A stretch of 64,000 nt of DNA, taken from the NCBI GenBank assembly GCA_018399015.1, contig CP073761.1, positions 744,001 to 808,000 of the forward strand. The letters run 5' to 3'. Both the position numbers and the translations under genes were made by a program. Numbering within the stretch: position 1 is the first letter of the stretch; the number at the start of each line of letters is the position of its first letter. Below are positions 35,099-43,954 of this stretch, piece by piece. Below the pieces are notes generated by a model that saw only the letters and a program-made list of their open reading frames with translations, made no database searches and was not told the origin of the DNA. This DNA comes from Cyanobium sp. M30B3. GTDB taxonomy: Bacteria > Cyanobacteriota > Cyanobacteriia > PCC-6307 > Cyanobiaceae.

Positions 35099-36141
35099 CG
35101 CCGCCACCCCTCCAGCCTGCGCAGCAGCCGGGCCGGGCCATCGGCGATGCCCCAGCCCCTCGCCGCCAGCCACGCGGCGTTCACGGCGGGTGGCTCCCGC
35201 AGGCGCTCCAGGGGCAGGCAGTCGGCCAGCCGCTGCATGCAGCCGCTGCCGAAGAACAGGGGGCCGTTGAACTCGGTGCGGATGCCGTAGTCGCCCAGCA
35301 CCACCGTGGGTTTGCCCCACAGCATCGCCGTGAACAGCCAGCTGGAGGCGATGCCCAGGCAGGCGCTGGCCTGCATCAGCGCCTGCGGCAGATCCTCTCC
35401 GTCCCCCAGCTGCAGGTTGGCCGGCCGCCGCTGATCCTGCAGCCCGTGCCAGAGCAGGGAGGTGTCGGGCCACTCGGCCGGATTGGCCGGCAGGGGCCCA
35501 TCCGGCTGCAGGCGCACCTGCCAGCTGGGGCTTTCCAGGGCGATCGCGCGCAGCCGCTGGTAGAGCACGCCGTTGGCGAACGGCGACGGCGGCACCTGGG
35601 GCTGGTCGAGCACCAGCAGCACCGGCTCCTGGCTGGGCCCATGGCCGATCGGCTCGCTCACCAGGCACCAGAGCCCGAGCAGCTCGCTGGCCTGCTCGCT
35701 CCGCCCGCAGCTGCGCAGCAGCCAGCCCAGCTCCTCCTGCTGGGCCTCCCCCTGCACGCAGATCAGGTCGTAGCCGAGCCGCGGCAGCAGGTCGGCCATC
35801 AGGGCATCGCCGCACAGGGGGCGGATCGGGCCGGTGAACAGGCCGCAGGGCCGCACGCCCCGCAACCGTGCCGCCTGCCGATGGGCCTGCCGGAACGGAG
35901 TCAGCGCCGGACCTTCGAGAAACACCCCCAGGGCATCGAGCTCCAGCACCAGCTCGCTGGTGGCGGCGGCCAGCGGTGCCAGGGGCAGCCAGGGCAGGCC
36001 CTCCCCGGCATCGCAGACGGCCGGCAGCGAGGGATCGGCGCCGATCAGGGTCACCTGCGCTCCCAGGTGCTGAAGCTCCAAGCCCAGGCGCTGACAGGCC
36101 CCCAGCCCCGGCTGTCCCTCGCAGATCAGCCCCAGCCTCAT
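35095..36141 (-). CDS. DUF6716-like putative glycosyltransferase (copy 2)
   Basis: 348 residues from the ATG at 36141. The N-terminus LGLICEGQPGLGACQRLGLEL is the family's Rossmann entry. The donor-site segment reads CLGIASSWLFTAMLWGKPTVVLGDYG, parallel to the Ser-Ser-Thr segments of its two sister genes but with Trp-Leu after the Ser pair. It lacks the 'KPR' motif of the other copies, so it may be a weaker or non-catalytic member. It is coupled at both ends by 4-base stop/start overlaps. It is probably a cytoplasmic partner in making the polymer. Confidence 0.72.
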   Translation of the reverse strand: MRLGLICEGQPGLGACQRLGLELQHLGAQVTLIGADPSLPAVCDAGEGLPWLPLAPLAAATSELVLELDALGVFLEGPALTPFRQAHRQAARLRGVRPCGLFTGPIRPLCGDALMADLLPRLGYDLICVQGEAQQEELGWLLRSCGRSEQASELLGLWCLVSEPIGHGPSQEPVLLVLDQPQVPPSPFANGVLYQRLRAIALESPSWQVRLQPDGPLPANPAEWPDTSLLWHGLQDQRRPANLQLGDGEDLPQALMQASACLGIASSWLFTAMLWGKPTVVLGDYGIRTEFNGPLFFGSGCMQRLADCLPLERLREPPAVNAAWLAARGWGIADGPARLLRRLEGWRR

Positions 36142-37430
36142 CGCCCCTTGAACAGCCGCTCCAGCAGCCAGAGCCCCACCAGGTTCTGGCGGATCCGCCG
36201 CAGCAGGTCGCGTCCCCTGTGGCTGGCCCCCTGGCGCGAGCGGGCTCCCGCCGAACTGAGCATCCGGCGTCCGCCCTTGGCCAGGGCATAGGTCTGCCAG
36301 CCCGTGCTCCCCCAGCCGGCGGGCCCTGGGCGGGCCAGGGTCTCGCCGCAGGGCGGCGCGCTGAGGCGTTGGGCCAGGGCGTTCACGAAACGTTGGGCTC
36401 CGTCGGCGCGGTAGCCCTGGCGTTCCAGCCAGTGCGGGTCATGCACCGGAGTGAAGGGGTCGCGCACGATCGCCTCAAAGCTGGCCAGGGCGCCCGACTC
36501 CACGAAGTAGTGGTTGCCCAGGCTCTCGTTGACGCCAAGATCGGCCACGATGCGTGTGCTGATCCCCATGGCCATCGCCTCCATCGCCGCTGTCGATGAC
36601 ACGGTGATGGCGCAGCCGCAGCGCTTGAGCAGGCTGAGGCTCGGCTTGTAGCTGATTTCCAGATTGGTGATCCGGCGGCTGAGCTTCTCCACGCGGCTGC
36701 CCATCCCGCCGTGATGGCGGTGCAGGGTGGCCTCCACGGGCGAGGTGCGGGGCTTGAAGATCACCGGATGCTGGGGCCAGGCCTTGGCCAGGTTCGCCAG
36801 GCCCCGGCAGATGTATTTCCGCTGGATCGGGTTGTCCGGCACCGACGGCTGCTCGAAGAACACGATCGCCGCCCCATCCGGCACCTGCAGCCGCGCTTCC
36901 AGCGGCCAGAGAATCGGCAGTCCGGTGATTTCCGCATTGCTGCCGTCGATGCCCAGGGCGGCGCAGGCCCGGCGGTAGAGCTCGGCGTCGCTCTCGGAAT
37001 TGAGGCAGAGCAGATCCACCCCCGAGCGATCCATCATTCCCTCCAGCTGGTGGCGGAAGAGGATCCCCGGGTAGGCACTCACCAGCACCGGCCTGCGCTC
37101 CTGGCCGACCCAGGCCGACTGCAGCAGCAGCTGGCTCTCGCGGGTGCGCCGGCCATCGAGTCCGAGCACCAGGGCATCAAGGCGAACCAGTTCGGCGCGC
37201 AGCTCGCGCAGCTTGGGCCATGGCCGCTGACGGATGCGGGTGCGTGGGTCGATGCGGCGGATCTCCAGAACCTGCCGTCGTGACAGTTTCCGGCCGGGCA
37301 GCTCGAGCAGGTAGAGCTGGGTCTCAGCCCCTTCCCGCCGCGCCACCCGCAGCAGGTTCATGGCCGTCTTGCCGAAGGAGTCGAAACAGGCCAGCGCGGC
37401 CACCTGGCGCCCCTGCAAGCTGCCTGTCAT
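36138..37430 (-). CDS. DUF6716-like putative glycosyltransferase (copy 1)
   Basis: 430 residues from the ATG at 37430. It is the clearest family member: VAALACFDSFGKTAMNLLRVA at the start, PVIFKPRTSPVEATLHRHH near residues 225-245, SLSLLKRCGCAITVSSTAAMEAMAMGI near 280-305, then DLGVNESLGNHYFVESGAL. The His-containing KPR region and SSTAAMEAM resemble the donor site of bacterial polysialyl- and sialyltransferases. It overlaps the cytidylyltransferase stop by 4 bases. I infer that it uses the CMP-sugar made by that enzyme. Confidence 0.8.
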   Translation of the reverse strand: MTGSLQGRQVAALACFDSFGKTAMNLLRVARREGAETQLYLLELPGRKLSRRQVLEIRRIDPRTRIRQRPWPKLRELRAELVRLDALVLGLDGRRTRESQLLLQSAWVGQERRPVLVSAYPGILFRHQLEGMMDRSGVDLLCLNSESDAELYRRACAALGIDGSNAEITGLPILWPLEARLQVPDGAAIVFFEQPSVPDNPIQRKYICRGLANLAKAWPQHPVIFKPRTSPVEATLHRHHGGMGSRVEKLSRRITNLEISYKPSLSLLKRCGCAITVSSTAAMEAMAMGISTRIVADLGVNESLGNHYFVESGALASFEAIVRDPFTPVHDPHWLERQGYRADGAQRFVNALAQRLSAPPCGETLARPGPAGWGSTGWQTYALAKGGRRMLSSAGARSRQGASHRGRDLLRRIRQNLVGLWLLERLFKGR

Positions 37431-38194
37431 CGGACGGCCCCGGCCTGGGCATCCGAGCGGCCCTCTCCCGCGCCATCCAGCAGGGGAGCCAGTCGCTCGC
37501 AGACGGAGAGGTCGTGCGGGCTGTCGATCTCCGGGGCCAGGGCTTCAATCGCCACGGGCAGGGCGGGCAGCACAAAGCGGTTGCCCTGCTCCAGGAAGGG
37601 CAGGGTGCGGATGGCGTAGATGGCGCCGGTCTCCAGGTAGGTGGGCTCAAGGTCCTGGCGCCGCTGGCGCGGCAGGCGGGCGTCGTGATTCACCCCCACG
37701 CCGTGGCCCTGGGCGTCCTGGCGCCAGAGAAAGCCATGCCAGGGCACCACACTGAAGGCCATGTTGGCGGTGCTTCCCTCCAGCGCATGCACCACCGCAT
37801 CGATCTGGGTGGCGGTGGTGAACGGAGACGTGCACTGCAGAAATACGAACGTACCGGGTAGCGGGCCGGCCTGGGCCAGGGTGCCCAGGGCGTGCAGCAG
37901 GGCCGACTCCGAGGAGGCCTGGTCGCCGGCGATGGCGGCTGGGCGCCGCAGCCAGCCGGCCCCCTCCCGCTCCGCCAGGGCGCCGATGGCCCCGTCGTCG
38001 CTGCTCACCCACACCGCACCCAGGGCCCTGGCGCTGCGGGCGGCGCGCACGCTGCGGGCCAGCAGGGGCACTCCGCCCACCGGCCGGAGGTTTTTGCCGG
38101 GGATGCCCTTGGAGCCACCGCGGGCCGGGATCACGGCCAGCGGCGGCAGCAGGGGATCGATGGGGATTCGTGGCTCACCCTGCACGCTCGTCAT
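37427..38194 (-). CDS. neuA: CMP-sugar cytidylyltransferase (NeuA-like)
   Basis: 255 residues. It activates a nonulosonic acid to its CMP form with CTP. AVIPARGGSKGIPGKNLRPVGG (about residues 19-40) is the CTP-binding signature, followed by VWVSSDDGAIGALAE, LQCTSPFTTATQID and YLETGAIYAIR, all typical of CMP-N-acylneuraminate synthetases. The length fits. It sits next to DUF6716-like transferases and shares the operon with the NeuB fusion, so sialic-acid-like sugar rather than Kdo is the likely substrate, though KdsB-type specificity cannot be fully excluded. It overlaps both neighbours by 4 bases. Confidence 0.88.
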   Translation of the reverse strand: MTSVQGEPRIPIDPLLPPLAVIPARGGSKGIPGKNLRPVGGVPLLARSVRAARSARALGAVWVSSDDGAIGALAEREGAGWLRRPAAIAGDQASSESALLHALGTLAQAGPLPGTFVFLQCTSPFTTATQIDAVVHALEGSTANMAFSVVPWHGFLWRQDAQGHGVGVNHDARLPRQRRQDLEPTYLETGAIYAIRTLPFLEQGNRFVLPALPVAIEALAPEIDSPHDLSVCERLAPLLDGAGEGRSDAQAGAVR

Positions 38195-38517
38195 GCCGTC
38201 GCGGCGCTGGCGGGGTGGCGCAGGCGACCGTTGGCCCCCAGGGGGTAGAAGCGCAGTCGCCCGGCCGGCGAGTCGGGCACGGTCGCGTCCGGGCGGCGGG
38301 GGGGCTGACCGGAGCTGCTCGCTGTGCCCAGGCCGGGATCCTGCTGATGCTGTTGCGCCGCCTGGATCACCTTGCGCACCCGTCCCTCAGGAATCCCGGT
38401 GTCTGCGGAGACCGCCGCACAGAGCGCTGCCATCGCCTCTGCCGGCACCTGGATCCTCACGACTGGCACCTGAACCTGCACGGGTGAAACCTCAACACAG
38501 CCCAGGATCCCGAACAA
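38191..38517 (-). CDS. Small hypothetical protein heading the nonulosonate operon
   Basis: 108 residues if it starts at the TTG at 38517; several in-frame GTG codons just inside could be the true start. The core VPAEAMAALCAAVSADTGIPEGRVRKVIQAA is a plausible small helical domain, followed by a Gln/Pro/Ser-rich disordered tail ending in RLRFYPLGANGRL. I recognise no family. Its stop overlaps the cytidylyltransferase start by 4 bases, the same coupling seen in the next three junctions, which argues that it is real. It may regulate or assist the operon. Confidence 0.45.
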   Translation of the reverse strand: MFGILGCVEVSPVQVQVPVVRIQVPAEAMAALCAAVSADTGIPEGRVRKVIQAAQQHQQDPGLGTASSSGQPPRRPDATVPDSPAGRLRFYPLGANGRLRHPASAATA

Positions 38518-38663
38518 TCCTGCGGTGGCAACGGGGGTGGCTGAGAACGTAGCAGTGATGGGCGCGGCAATGGCTCTGGGTAGCTTGGACCCCCGCCGCC
38601 GGCGCGTTCTCTCCCTTGGCCCTCCCCCCCGCCGCCGCGCGCCTGGGTCTGCCCGAGACGGGC

Positions 38664-40634
38664 ATGCTCCGCCATGCCACGCTTCCGGCCCTGCTGGGGT
38701 CCTACCGCCTGGTGCGGGGTTCCGGCCGCTGCCGGCATGCTCCGCTCGATGGCCTGCTGGCGTGGGGGCGCAAGCCCAGTGCCCGCCCCGCCGAGCGCAT
38801 CGGCGCCGCCCGGGGTCTCCCCCTCTGGCGTTGTGAGGACGCCTTTCTGCGCTCCCTGGGCCTGGGGCCCGACAGCCCGCCCCTGGGGCTGCTGCTCGAC
38901 GACCTGGGGGTGTACTACGACGTCACGGCCCCCAGCCGCATGGAGCAGGCGATCGCCCGGCCCCACAGCACGGCCGAGCTGGAGCGGGCCGCGGCCCTGC
39001 GGCAGCTCTGGTGCCAAGCCCGTGTCAGCAAGTACAACGGCGCCCCGGATGCCCCCGCCCCCGCCGGCCCCTTCGTCCTGGTGGTCGACCAGACCGCCGG
39101 CGACCTCTCCATTGCCCTCGGGGCGGCCAGCGCTGCCAGCTTCACCGCCATGCTCGAGGCCGCCCTGGCGGCCCACCCCGGCGCCACGGTGGTGGTGAAG
39201 ACCCACCCGGATGTGGCGGCGGGCCGCAAGCGCGGCCATTTCAGCCCCCGCCAGCTGGCCGGTTCCCGCATCGTGCTCGAGGCCAGCGGCGGCCACCCCG
39301 CCGCCCTGCTGGAGCGGGCCGAGGCCGTGTATGTGGTGACCTCCCAGCTGGGCTTCGAGGCCCTGCTGCACGGCAGGCCGGTGCACTGCTTCGGCCTGCC
39401 CTTCTACGCGGGCTGGGGCCTCACCCACGACCAGCTCCCCGCCCCGTCCCGGCGCCGGGCGGCCGGGCGCCGCCGGCTGGCGGACCTGGTGCATGGGGCC
39501 CTGATCGAGGGGGCGCTCTACATCGATCCCCACCAGCACCGGCCCTGCAGCGTGGAGGAGCTGGTGGCCGCCATCGGCCTGCAGCGGCGCCTGCGCGGGG
39601 CCCTGCCCGAGCCGATCGAGGCCTTCGGCTTCACCCCCTGGAAGCAGCGGGTGCTGCGCCGCTTCCTGCCGGTGCGGCGGCTGCGCTTCCGCTTCCCCTG
39701 GCAGCGCCCGGGCCGCTCAGCCGCCCTGGTGGCGATCTGGGGCCGCCGCGCCCAGCCCGGCCTGCTGGGGGCGGTGGAGCGCCGCCGGCTGCCCCTGCTG
39801 CACGTGGAGGATGGCTTCCTGCGCTCGGTGGGCCTCGGGGCCGACCTGATCGATCCGATCTCCTGGGTGCTGGATCGCCGCGGCATCTACTACGACGCCA
39901 GCGCCCCCAGCGACCTGGAGCACCAGCTGGCCCACGGCCAGTGGAGCCAAGCCCAGCTGGAGCGGGCCGCCCGCCTGCGCCAGCGGCTGGTGGAGGGGGC
40001 CATCACCAAGTACAACCTCAGCGCCCCGGCCTGGCGGCGTCCCGAGGGCGCCCGGCGGGTGGTGCTGGTGGTGGGCCAGGTGGAGTCGGATGCCTCGATC
40101 CGCCTCGGCGCGCCGGGCCTGCGCGGCAACCTGGCCCTGCTGGAGGCGGTGCGCCGGGCCGAGCACGGGGCCTATCTGGTGTACAAACCGCACCCCGACG
40201 TGGTGGCCGGTCTCTGCCGCGAGGGGGAGGGGGAGGCCAGGGCCGCCCAGTGCTGCGATGAGGTGCTGGTGGAGGCCTCGATCCAGCAGCTGTTCACCCA
40301 GATCGATGCCCTGCACGTGCTCACCTCGATCGCCGGCTTCGAGGCGCTGCTGCGCGGGCTGGAGGTGCACACCTGGGGCCTGCCCTTCTACGCCGGCTGG
40401 GGGCTCAGCCACGACCGCTGCCGCAGCGAGCGGCGTGGGCGCCAGCTCGGGGTTGATGCCCTCGTGCATGGGGCCCTGATCGACTATCCCCGCTACGTGA
40501 GCCGCCACAGCGGCCTGTTCATCGAGCCGGAGCAGGCCATCGACGAACTGCTGGCCTGGCGCGCCGCCCCGCCCCAGCCCCTCAGCCTGCGCCAGCGGAT
40601 CTTCCGCCACTGGGGCCGCCTGCGGCGGCGCTGA
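38664..40634 (+). CDS. kpsC: Capsule polysaccharide synthase KpsC, two tandem domains
   Basis: 656 residues from the ATG at 38664 (GAGACGGG lies upstream; a TTG at 38616 would add 16 residues). KpsC adds beta-Kdo residues alternately to build the poly-Kdo linker that anchors group 2-type capsules to lipid. Both halves show the family pattern: AWGRKPSARPAERI then CEDAFLRSLGLG, and AIWGRRAQPGLL then VEDGFLRSVGLG; each has a YYD...P segment, VVKTHPDV or VYKPHPDV, and a late TSQLGFEALLHGRPVHCFGLPFYAGWG-type motif (abbreviated). Full-length KpsC is double-domain, so this is complete. The next gene begins 1 base after the stop. Confidence 0.93.
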   Translation: MLRHATLPALLGSYRLVRGSGRCRHAPLDGLLAWGRKPSARPAERIGAARGLPLWRCEDAFLRSLGLGPDSPPLGLLLDDLGVYYDVTAPSRMEQAIARPHSTAELERAAALRQLWCQARVSKYNGAPDAPAPAGPFVLVVDQTAGDLSIALGAASAASFTAMLEAALAAHPGATVVVKTHPDVAAGRKRGHFSPRQLAGSRIVLEASGGHPAALLERAEAVYVVTSQLGFEALLHGRPVHCFGLPFYAGWGLTHDQLPAPSRRRAAGRRRLADLVHGALIEGALYIDPHQHRPCSVEELVAAIGLQRRLRGALPEPIEAFGFTPWKQRVLRRFLPVRRLRFRFPWQRPGRSAALVAIWGRRAQPGLLGAVERRRLPLLHVEDGFLRSVGLGADLIDPISWVLDRRGIYYDASAPSDLEHQLAHGQWSQAQLERAARLRQRLVEGAITKYNLSAPAWRRPEGARRVVLVVGQVESDASIRLGAPGLRGNLALLEAVRRAEHGAYLVYKPHPDVVAGLCREGEGEARAAQCCDEVLVEASIQQLFTQIDALHVLTSIAGFEALLRGLEVHTWGLPFYAGWGLSHDRCRSERRGRQLGVDALVHGALIDYPRYVSRHSGLFIEPEQAIDELLAWRAAPPQPLSLRQRIFRHWGRLRRR

Positions 40635-40635
40635 G

Positions 40636-42726
40636 GTGCGTGGCAAAGTTGCCCCCAGGATCAGCAATCAGGACAACGCGTTGACCTCAGAACGGGCCCC
40701 CGCCCTCGTGCAGGTGCAGATCGATGGCCCTGTTCTGCTGCTCATGGGTCCGATCGGTCTGTTCTTCGCCCGCTTCTGCAACTACCTGCGGGGCTGTGGG
40801 ATTCCGGTCACCAAGGTGTCCTTCCCCCTGCACGAGTACGGCTTTCCCCGTGATGTGCGGGTGCCCTTCAGCGGCCCGATGGAGGAGTGGCGCCCGTTCC
40901 TGCGCCAGCTGCTGGCGGAACGGGGCATTCGCCACGTCTTCATGTATGGCGATTTCATCATTCCCCACCGCATCGCCATCGAGGAGGCCCAGCGGGCGGG
41001 GATTGGGGCCTGGGTGTTTGAACTGGGCTATATCCGCCCCAATTACGTGAGTCTGGAGCGGGATCGGGTCAATGCCCGCTCCAATCTCAACAAGCCCGTG
41101 GAGTTCTACCAGGCGCTGCCGCCTGTGAACAGGCTGCCCGGCGGAACCCTGGATCCCGGTTGGCGCTGGCGCAAGATCTGGAAGGCTCCCACTTTCATTC
41201 AGCATGCCTTCACCGAATACCCGATCATTGAAGGCGAGCACAAGCTGCAGCCTTCGCCCCGTTTTCTGTGGTGTCAGCTGCGTGGTAGCTGGCGCTTCTG
41301 GCTGTATCGCCTGCAGGAACGTCCGATCAAGCAGCGACTGCTGGAGCATCTCTCCTTCTTTCTCGTGGTGTTGCAGGTCTCCAGTGACTCCCAGATCCAG
41401 CTGGGGTCGCCCTATCGGGGCATGCATGAATTCATCGAGGATGTGATTCGCTCGTTTGCGGCCCATGCCCACGCCTCTGATCACCTGGCCTTCAAGCATC
41501 ACCCGCGCGATCGGGGCTACAACCATTACGGGCGTCTGATCCAGCTGTTGGCTCTGCGCTATGGCGTGGCTGGTCGTATTCATTATTTCCATGATGGCGC
41601 CCTGAGCCGCTTTCTCCGCACCTGTCGGGGTGTGGTAACGGTGAACAGTACGGTTGGATTGCAGGCGCTTTATCATGCTGTTCCCACCAAGGTGATGGGC
41701 AACACTTTCTACAACCTGCCGGGTCTCACCGATCAGAAGCCCCTCGATCAGTTCTGGCAGGAGCCCACCACCAGCGACCGCCCGCTCTTCTACCGCTTCT
41801 ATGCCCACCTGGTGACCACCACCCAGGTGAATGGCAACTTCGATGGCGATTTCCCGTTCCGGCTCACCTTCCCGATCGGGCCGGAGGCCAGGCGGCTGGC
41901 GCCGGCGCCCCGGCTGCCGGATGCCCCCCGCAGCCCCGCAGCCGGGGGCTGGGACGTGCCCTGGCGGGTGTTCCGGCGCGCCTGCTGGGGCGTGTCCTAC
42001 TTCCTCGTCTACGGGGTCCAGCTGCTCGCCCTGGCCCTGGGGCGACGCCGGCTGGCCGCCAACCTGCTGGTGGTCACGGCCCAGGTGGGCCTGCGGGCGC
42101 TGGGGGTGAGCGTGGTGGTGGATGACAGCCAGCCGGCCGAACCGGCGGGCAGGCCCGTGGTGCATCTCTGGAACCATGAAAGTCCCGTGGATGTGCTGGT
42201 GGTGCAAGGGGTGCTCCGGCTGCCCAGCATCACCACCGCCAGCCTGCATCTCAGCCGGATCATGCCCTGGTTCTCGGCCTCCGCCGCCAATGCCGGGCAC
42301 GGCCTGATGGATCATCGCGATGGGCGATCGCGCACCTCCGCCCTCTACCGCGCCTCGGCCACCCTGGCTGCCCGGGGGCAGGTGATGCTGGCCCCCAACG
42401 GCTCCCTGGTGACGCCGATCAGCCAGCGGGTGTCGGCCAGTGCCCTGTTGCTGGCCCGCAGGCATGGCGCCCTGATCGTGCCCTGGACGTTCAGCTACTA
42501 CGGCCTCTCCACCTCGGCTGAGGCGCTGTACCGCCCGTTGAAGCTGCTGGTCTCCCGTCTCCAGGCGCCCCTGGCCACCATTCACTGCCGCAGAGGCAGG
42601 GCGGAGGACCTCGGTCTGCCGGAGCGGGGCTGTGATCGCGACACCTTTGTGAGAGCGGTGCAGGCGTACTACGCCCGGACCAGCACCGGCAGCTCGTCCG
42701 TGGTCACGCCGCCAGAATCCAGCTGA
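40636..42726 (+). CDS. kpsS: KpsS-like capsule synthase fused to a PlsC-like acyltransferase
   Basis: 696 residues from a GTG at 40636. Residues about 30-420 are KpsS-like: VLLLMGPIGLFFARF, HVFMYGDFIIPHR, WVFELGYIRPNYVSLE, LAFKHHPRDRGYNHYG and VTVNSTVGLQALYH. KpsS puts the first Kdo on lysophosphatidylglycerol. Residues about 430-690 are a lysophospholipid-acyltransferase-like domain with a membrane-type segment (YFLVYGVQLLALALG) and an intact H-x4-D motif in LWNHESPVDVLVV (about residue 515). The usual EGTR block is replaced by APNGSLVTP, so acyl-acceptor binding may differ. It follows kpsC after 1 base. The 3' end overlaps the convergent fabF-like gene by 23 bases. Confidence 0.85.
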   Translation: MRGKVAPRISNQDNALTSERAPALVQVQIDGPVLLLMGPIGLFFARFCNYLRGCGIPVTKVSFPLHEYGFPRDVRVPFSGPMEEWRPFLRQLLAERGIRHVFMYGDFIIPHRIAIEEAQRAGIGAWVFELGYIRPNYVSLERDRVNARSNLNKPVEFYQALPPVNRLPGGTLDPGWRWRKIWKAPTFIQHAFTEYPIIEGEHKLQPSPRFLWCQLRGSWRFWLYRLQERPIKQRLLEHLSFFLVVLQVSSDSQIQLGSPYRGMHEFIEDVIRSFAAHAHASDHLAFKHHPRDRGYNHYGRLIQLLALRYGVAGRIHYFHDGALSRFLRTCRGVVTVNSTVGLQALYHAVPTKVMGNTFYNLPGLTDQKPLDQFWQEPTTSDRPLFYRFYAHLVTTTQVNGNFDGDFPFRLTFPIGPEARRLAPAPRLPDAPRSPAAGGWDVPWRVFRRACWGVSYFLVYGVQLLALALGRRRLAANLLVVTAQVGLRALGVSVVVDDSQPAEPAGRPVVHLWNHESPVDVLVVQGVLRLPSITTASLHLSRIMPWFSASAANAGHGLMDHRDGRSRTSALYRASATLAARGQVMLAPNGSLVTPISQRVSASALLLARRHGALIVPWTFSYYGLSTSAEALYRPLKLLVSRLQAPLATIHCRRGRAEDLGLPERGCDRDTFVRAVQAYYARTSTGSSSVVTPPESS

Positions 42727-43954
42727 TGTTGTGCCCCCCGAAGCCGAAGGCGTTCTTGAGGGCGTAGCGCTCCCGCCCGCCGCCACCGAGCGGGTGGGCG
42801 CGGTCCTGGACCACAGCCAGGCCAATCGCCGGATCCACGGGGGTGCAATTGATGCTGCGGGGCACCATGCCGTGGCGCAGGGCCTGCAACGCCAGGATCG
42901 TTTCCACGGCCCCTGCGGCCCCCAGCAGATGGCCGAGCTGACCCTTGGGAGCGGTGACCGGCAGGGAGTCCACCGCAGAGCCGAGGCCGCGACGCAGGGC
43001 CCTGGCCTCCGCCAGGTCACCCACGGATGTGCCGGTGGCATGGGCCTGGACGAACGACAGATCGGCCGCCTCCAGGCCGGCCCGCCGCAGGGCATCGGTG
43101 ATCGCCTGGCTGGCCTGCAGGCCTTCGGGTTCCGGGGCCACGATGTGGTGGCCGTCACTGCTGCTGCCGCAGGCCTGCAGCCATCCATGGACAGGCGGCC
43201 CTTCGCTGGCCAGATCGCCGGCCCGTTGCAGCACCAGCACACCCGCCCCCTCTGAGAGCACAAAGCCATCCCGGTCCTGGGCGTAGGGGCGGGAGGCCAG
43301 CTCCGGTGCGTCGTTGCGGCAGGAGAGGGCTCGCATGGCGGCAAATCCCACCAGCCCGAGACGGTTCACCGGGGCCTCACTGCCACCGGCCAGCACCACA
43401 TCGGCCCGGTCGTCATGCAGCAGCAGCTGGGCCAGAAGCAGGGCTTCGGCGCCGGCCGCACAGGCTGAAACCGGCGTGTGGGCCCCGGCATGCAGGCCCA
43501 GGTCGATGGCGATCTGGCCCGCCGCCGCGTTGGGGATCAGCATCGGCACCGTGAGCGGATTCACCCGCCCCGGCCCGGCCTGTAGCAGGTTGGTGTGCTG
43601 GCGCTCCAGGGTGGCCAGGCCGCCGATGCCGGTGCCGATCACCACCGCAACCCGGCGGGGGTCCACCCCCTGGCAATGGGGGGCTGCGTGGGCCCAGGCC
43701 TGACGGGCCGCCAGCAGGGCCAGCTGGGCGCAGCGGTCGAGGCGCCGCTGCTGCAGGGGCTCGAGGCCGGCGCTGAGATCCGCTTGCACCCGGCCGGCAA
43801 TCCTGGCCGGCAGGTCGGCCGCCCAGCTCTCCGTGACCGCCGAGATGCCTGTGCGGCCGGCCAGGGTGGCCTCCCATGTGGCATCCACACTGGCGCCGAG
43901 GGGGGTGATGCACCCCCAGCCGGTGACGGCCAGGCGTTCAGTGGGCCTGACCAT
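42704..43954 (-). CDS. FabF-like beta-ketoacyl-ACP synthase (paralogue)
   Basis: 416 residues. It condenses acyl chains with malonyl-ACP. The KAS II triad is complete: Cys165 in PVSACAAGAE, His305 in VQAHATGTSVGD and His342 in KGQLGHLLGAAG. The N-terminal VTGWGCITPLG and C-terminal NAFGFGGHNISW also match. It differs from housekeeping FabF in details (GQLGH for the usual SMTGH) and lies outside a fatty-acid gene cluster, so it is probably a dedicated paralogue. It overlaps the ACP gene upstream by 17 bases and the convergent kpsS gene by 23 bases, forming a minus-strand cassette GNAT - ACP - synthase. Confidence 0.88.
   Translation of the reverse strand: MVRPTERLAVTGWGCITPLGASVDATWEATLAGRTGISAVTESWAADLPARIAGRVQADLSAGLEPLQQRRLDRCAQLALLAARQAWAHAAPHCQGVDPRRVAVVIGTGIGGLATLERQHTNLLQAGPGRVNPLTVPMLIPNAAAGQIAIDLGLHAGAHTPVSACAAGAEALLLAQLLLHDDRADVVLAGGSEAPVNRLGLVGFAAMRALSCRNDAPELASRPYAQDRDGFVLSEGAGVLVLQRAGDLASEGPPVHGWLQACGSSSDGHHIVAPEPEGLQASQAITDALRRAGLEAADLSFVQAHATGTSVGDLAEARALRRGLGSAVDSLPVTAPKGQLGHLLGAAGAVETILALQALRHGMVPRSINCTPVDPAIGLAVVQDRAHPLGGGGRERYALKNAFGFGGHNISWILAA

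Noticed and set aside
35099-36289. N-terminal extension of the 33791 gene to 36289
   Set aside because: The added residues are Arg/Pro/Ala-rich and overlap the neighbouring gene in another frame; the ATG at 35098 with a 4-base overlap is the better start.
40687-43344. 885-codon minus-strand open frame across kpsS and the fabF-like gene
   Set aside because: Overlaps two genes with intact catalytic motifs in other frames; no recognisable domain.
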